The notes below the pieces were generated by a model, which saw nothing but the letters and a program-made list of their open reading frames with translations, was not told where the DNA came from and made no database searches. Made by a program: the position numbers and the translations under genes. This document shows positions 4,991 to 7,157 of a stretch of DNA of 7,157 nucleotides, piece by piece (position 1 is the stretch's first letter; every line of letters begins with the position of its first letter). The stretch lies in NCBI GenBank assembly GCA_947246775.1, contig CAMXTM010000100.1, positions 1 to 7,157 on the forward strand, given 5' to 3'. This DNA comes from an uncultured Clostridium sp. Its GTDB lineage: Bacteria > Bacillota > Clostridia > Lachnospirales > Anaerotignaceae.

Positions 4991-6373
4991 ATGGAATTAA
5001 AAAAACAATATGATGTAGCGATTATTGGCGGCGGCATTGGTGGCATTATGACAGCATACCGCTTAACAGAAAAAAAACCAAATTTAAATGTAGTCATACT
5101 AGAAAAAGGTCATGCAATTGAAAAAAGAATTTGCCCGATTGTAGCAAAAAAGACAGATAAATGTATTAAGTGTAAATCTTGTGCAATTATGGAGGGAATG
5201 GCAGGCGCAGGGGCTTTTTCCGATGGTAAATATGTCATTTCAACAGAATATGGTGGTTGGCTGACAGAATTTTTAGAACCATCTACTGTAATTGATTATA
5301 TTGAGCAAGCGGATAGTATGCTTGTAGAATTTGGTGCAACAACGGAACGTTTTCAGCCTGATAATGAGTTAAAAAAGATTTGTTTGCAGCATGACTTACA
5401 TATGAGTCAAGCACAGTTAAAACATTTGGGAACAGATAGCAATTTTGAGACCATGCGAAAAATGATAGAAGCATTAAAACAAAAATGTGATATTGCAACG
5501 GATACCTTTGCATCAAAAATAGACAAAGATAAAAAAGAGATTACGACAGTATGTGAGGGAAAAGAAACTGTTATTTCGGCAGATGTGATTGTATTTGCAG
5601 TAGGTAGAGCAGGAAGTCGCTTTTTCTCAAATTGGTGTGTAGAGAATGGGATTCCGCTAAAAAATAACCAAGTAGATATTGGAGTACGTGTAGAGTTGCC
5701 TTCTATGATATGGGAACATTTTTCTAAAAAAATATATGAGCCTAAAATTTGGTATAGAAGTAAAAGATATGGCGATACAACAAGAATGTTTTGTTTTAAT
5801 GAAAGAGGAAATGTTGTAACAGAAAATACAGATGGTGTTTTGACAGTGAATGGACATTCTTATAGAGATTTAGATAGAAAGACAGAAAATTCCAATTTTG
5901 CATTGCTTTCTACAATTAAATTTACAGAACCTTTTAAAAATCCGATTGAGTATGCAAGATATGTAGCAAGCCTTGCTAACTTGATAAGTGGTGGTAGTGT
6001 GTTGGTGCAAAGGCTGGGAGATTTGGAAAGAGGACGCCGTTCTGATGCTAAAAGAATTGCACAATCTACTACACGCCCTACTATGAACGCCGTAGCAGGA
6101 GATTTGAGCCTTTGTATTCCAAAAAGACAGTTGGATAATATCATAGAAACACTTCATGCTTTGGACGCTATTGCACCAGGCACAGCAAATTTTGATACAT
6201 TACTTTATGGTATAGAGTGTAAATATTATTCTGCAAGACCAAATGCAAATGATTTTGAATTAGAGGGCTGTAAGGATATTTATGCGGTAGGAGATGGAGC
6301 AGGGTTTACACGTTCCTTGTCACAGGCAGCAGCAAATGGATTGTATGTAGCAGATAAGTTGTTGAAAAAGTAA
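4991..6373 (+). CDS. FAD-dependent dehydrogenase, COG2509 type
   Basis: A 460-residue flavoprotein. The N-terminus has the dinucleotide-binding fold: VAIIGGGIGGIMTAYRL, with GGGIGG at 13-18 and Glu38 closing the second strand (VVILEKG) to bind the FAD ribose. A cysteine set follows (Cys48, then Cys58-x2-Cys61-x2-Cys64) and GMAGAGAFSDGK (69-80), the hallmark of the uncharacterised COG2509 dehydrogenases. Near the C-terminus, DIYAVGDGAGFTRSLSQAAA (429-448) is the second FAD-contacting segment. No membrane helix or signal peptide is apparent. The cysteines could bind a metal or Fe-S centre, but this is inference. The substrate is unknown. It follows the DUF1858 gene across a terminator and ends at a convergent terminator. 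No convincing promoter of its own was found, so expression may rely on readthrough. Confidence 0.9.
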   Translation: MELKKQYDVAIIGGGIGGIMTAYRLTEKKPNLNVVILEKGHAIEKRICPIVAKKTDKCIKCKSCAIMEGMAGAGAFSDGKYVISTEYGGWLTEFLEPSTVIDYIEQADSMLVEFGATTERFQPDNELKKICLQHDLHMSQAQLKHLGTDSNFETMRKMIEALKQKCDIATDTFASKIDKDKKEITTVCEGKETVISADVIVFAVGRAGSRFFSNWCVENGIPLKNNQVDIGVRVELPSMIWEHFSKKIYEPKIWYRSKRYGDTTRMFCFNERGNVVTENTDGVLTVNGHSYRDLDRKTENSNFALLSTIKFTEPFKNPIEYARYVASLANLISGGSVLVQRLGDLERGRRSDAKRIAQSTTRPTMNAVAGDLSLCIPKRQLDNIIETLHALDAIAPGTANFDTLLYGIECKYYSARPNANDFELEGCKDIYAVGDGAGFTRSLSQAAANGLYVADKLLKK

Positions 6374-6386
6374 TAAAGTAGCATAA

Positions 6387-6422
6387 AAAAGACCTCATTT
6401 TCATAAAAAAGTGAGGTCTTTT
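6387..6422. terminator. Bidirectional Rho-independent terminator between convergent genes
   Basis: AAAAGACCTCA (6387-6397) and TGAGGTCTTTT (6412-6422) are perfect 11-bp inverted copies. Inside the 14-base loop, TTTT and AAAA could extend the stem past a bulged G. The A-run on one side and T-run on the other let it stop transcription from both the FAD-dehydrogenase gene (stop at 6373) and the flavoprotein gene (stop at 6429). Confidence 0.9.
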
Positions 6423-6428
6423 GACTGA

Positions 6429-6989
6429 TTATGAAATAGATTTACCTAATTCTTCTGCTTGTTCAAGCTGTTGTGGTTTATTTAATATGTCACCTATCTC
6501 CATATTTCCACCAGCATAAACAATACCTAAATCTTTCCAACCTAAGTGAGATAAAAGCCCATCATAATATGCTTTTACTGGAGCAAAGTTGCTTTCTGTG
6601 TTTCCCTCTGCTGCCATAAGTAAGATACAGTCTTTTTTAGGGTTTGCATAGTTGGGGTCAAGTTCTGCTACTGCAAATAGACGGTCAAAAGCACATTTTA
6701 ACTGTCCTGTAATACCCCAGTAGTACATAGGTGAAGCAAGTACAACAATATCAGCTTGCTGATAGACTGGATAAATTTGTAACATATCATCTTTTTGTAC
6801 ACAAGGACTTTGAAGGTCTTTGCCACCTTTACAGCAACCTAAACAGCCATGAATATCCATTTTTTGTAAATTAAAACAGACAACTTCATTTCCTGCTGCT
6901 TGCGCACCTTTTGTAAAATGTTGAATCAGTTGTTTTGTGTTTCCGTTTTCTCTTGGACTTCCATTTAATATCATAATTTTTTTTGCCAT
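6429..6989 (-). CDS. Flavodoxin-fold NADPH-dependent FMN reductase family protein
   Basis: A 186-residue cytoplasmic flavoprotein. The FMN-phosphate loop is NGSPRENGNTKQ (9-20), and the second FMN-contacting segment is SPMYYWGITGQLKCAFDR (86-103), both diagnostic of the family. Between them lie Cys49, Cys52, Cys53 and Cys63 (GCLGCCKGGKDLQSPC), in the position where iron-sulfur flavoproteins carry their cluster. The spacing is not the compact CX2CX2C form, so cluster binding is uncertain. It likely transfers electrons from NAD(P)H or ferredoxin to an unknown acceptor such as a quinone or nitro compound. The start ATG (6989-6987) is supported by GGAGGTG at 7004-6998. It diverges from an HxlR regulator gene, which suggests induction by electrophile or redox stress. 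Confidence 0.92.
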   Translation of the reverse strand: MAKKIMILNGSPRENGNTKQLIQHFTKGAQAAGNEVVCFNLQKMDIHGCLGCCKGGKDLQSPCVQKDDMLQIYPVYQQADIVVLASPMYYWGITGQLKCAFDRLFAVAELDPNYANPKKDCILLMAAEGNTESNFAPVKAYYDGLLSHLGWKDLGIVYAGGNMEIGDILNKPQQLEQAEELGKSIS

Positions 6990-6991
6990 AG

Positions 6992-7021
6992 TTGATACAC
7001 CTCCAAATAATATGGTATAAT
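6992..7021 (+). promoter_or_regulatory. Predicted promoter for the HxlR-family gene
   Basis: TTGATA (6992-6997) and a perfect TATAAT (7016-7021) are 18 bases apart, giving a start near 7028 and a leader of about 65 bases. The promoter overlaps the leader and ribosome binding site of the divergent flavoprotein gene, so transcripts from the two would overlap or interfere. On the opposite strand, TATTAT (7022-7017) is a possible -10 for the flavoprotein gene, but I see no good -35 for it. Confidence 0.55.
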
Positions 7022-7061
7022 AGTAACATCATATCATATTAAAGTAAAGTACGCACATTTA

Positions 7062-7076
7062 GGTTAGTTACTAACC
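7062..7076. promoter_or_regulatory. Perfect palindrome, probable operator for the HxlR regulator
   Basis: GGTTAGT-T-ACTAACC is a perfect 7-1-7 inverted repeat in the flavoprotein/HxlR gap. It is immediately followed by the AAAAGGAG ribosome binding site of the HxlR gene. Known HxlR-family repressors bind inverted repeats in their own control regions. Assigning this site to the adjacent regulator is inference from position and symmetry. Confidence 0.6.
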
Positions 7077-7092
7077 AAAAGGAGAGTGTAAA

Positions 7093-7157
7093 ATGTTTCA
7101 AAATTATATTGAAAAGTCAAATTTTGAAGATACTGGATTTTATTATACCTTGTCGCT
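7093..7157 (+). CDS. HxlR-family winged-helix regulator, first 21 codons (runs off right edge)
   Basis: Only the N-terminus is present. The segment TGFYYTLSL resembles the start of the HxlR winged helix-turn-helix domain, which typically continues as a Gly-Lys-Tyr-Lys stretch leading into the DNA-binding helices just past the window. AAAAGGAG at 7077-7084, eight bases upstream, supports ATG 7093. The divergent flavodoxin-fold reductase neighbour is a classic HxlR arrangement (compare YodB-type regulators, which sense electrophiles through an N-terminal Cys). No Cys occurs in the 21 codons seen here. The family call rests on a short match plus context. Confidence 0.65.
   Translation, partial: MFQNYIEKSNFEDTGFYYTLS

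Overview
The window is AT-rich, with short intergenic gaps, strong AGGAGG-type ribosome binding sites and TAA at every complete stop codon. Gene content (ArgG, a DUF1858 redox-disulfide protein, a COG2509-type FAD dehydrogenase, a short Gram-positive-type signal peptidase I, an HxlR regulator) points to an anaerobic Firmicute of class Clostridia, perhaps Lachnospiraceae or a neighbour. This assignment is inference from gene families only. No mobile element, CRISPR array, tRNA or rRNA was seen.

Layout. (1) Bases 1-724, minus strand: the N-terminal 241 residues of argininosuccinate synthase (argG), running off the left edge. (2) Bases 725-1138: a 414-bp divergent control region with an argG promoter, a hairpin just upstream of the argG ribosome binding site, an 11-bp tandem repeat, a small palindrome and an extended -10 for the rightward genes. 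(3) Bases 1139-4633, plus strand: a tight operon of an FAH-family hydrolase or isomerase, a non-hydrolysing UDP-GlcNAc 2-epimerase (wecB/mnaA) read in frame into a charged helical protein, and a signal peptidase I gene broken by a TAA right after its catalytic Ser-Met. (4) Bases 4640-6373, plus strand: a small DUF1858 CxxC protein with its own promoter, an intrinsic terminator, then a COG2509-type FAD-dependent dehydrogenase. (5) Bases 6387-6422: a bidirectional terminator between convergent genes. (6) Bases 6429-6989, minus strand: a flavodoxin-fold NADPH-dependent FMN reductase-like protein. It diverges from (7), the first 21 codons of an HxlR-family regulator at 7093, with a perfect 7-1-7 palindrome between the regulator's promoter and its ribosome binding site.

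How the genes fit together. The 1139-4633 operon mixes a small-molecule FAH enzyme with cell-envelope functions (UDP-ManNAc supply, protein export). The 4715-6373 pair is a putative redox unit. The flavoprotein/HxlR pair has the usual form of a locally regulated redox-stress module.

The most notable observations are two coding irregularities in neighbouring genes of one operon. The epimerase has no stop codon before the following gene, whose own ribosome binding site and ATG survive inside the fused frame. The signal peptidase carries one nonsense codon in an otherwise intact sequence. I found no convincing evidence of a wholly new biological system.
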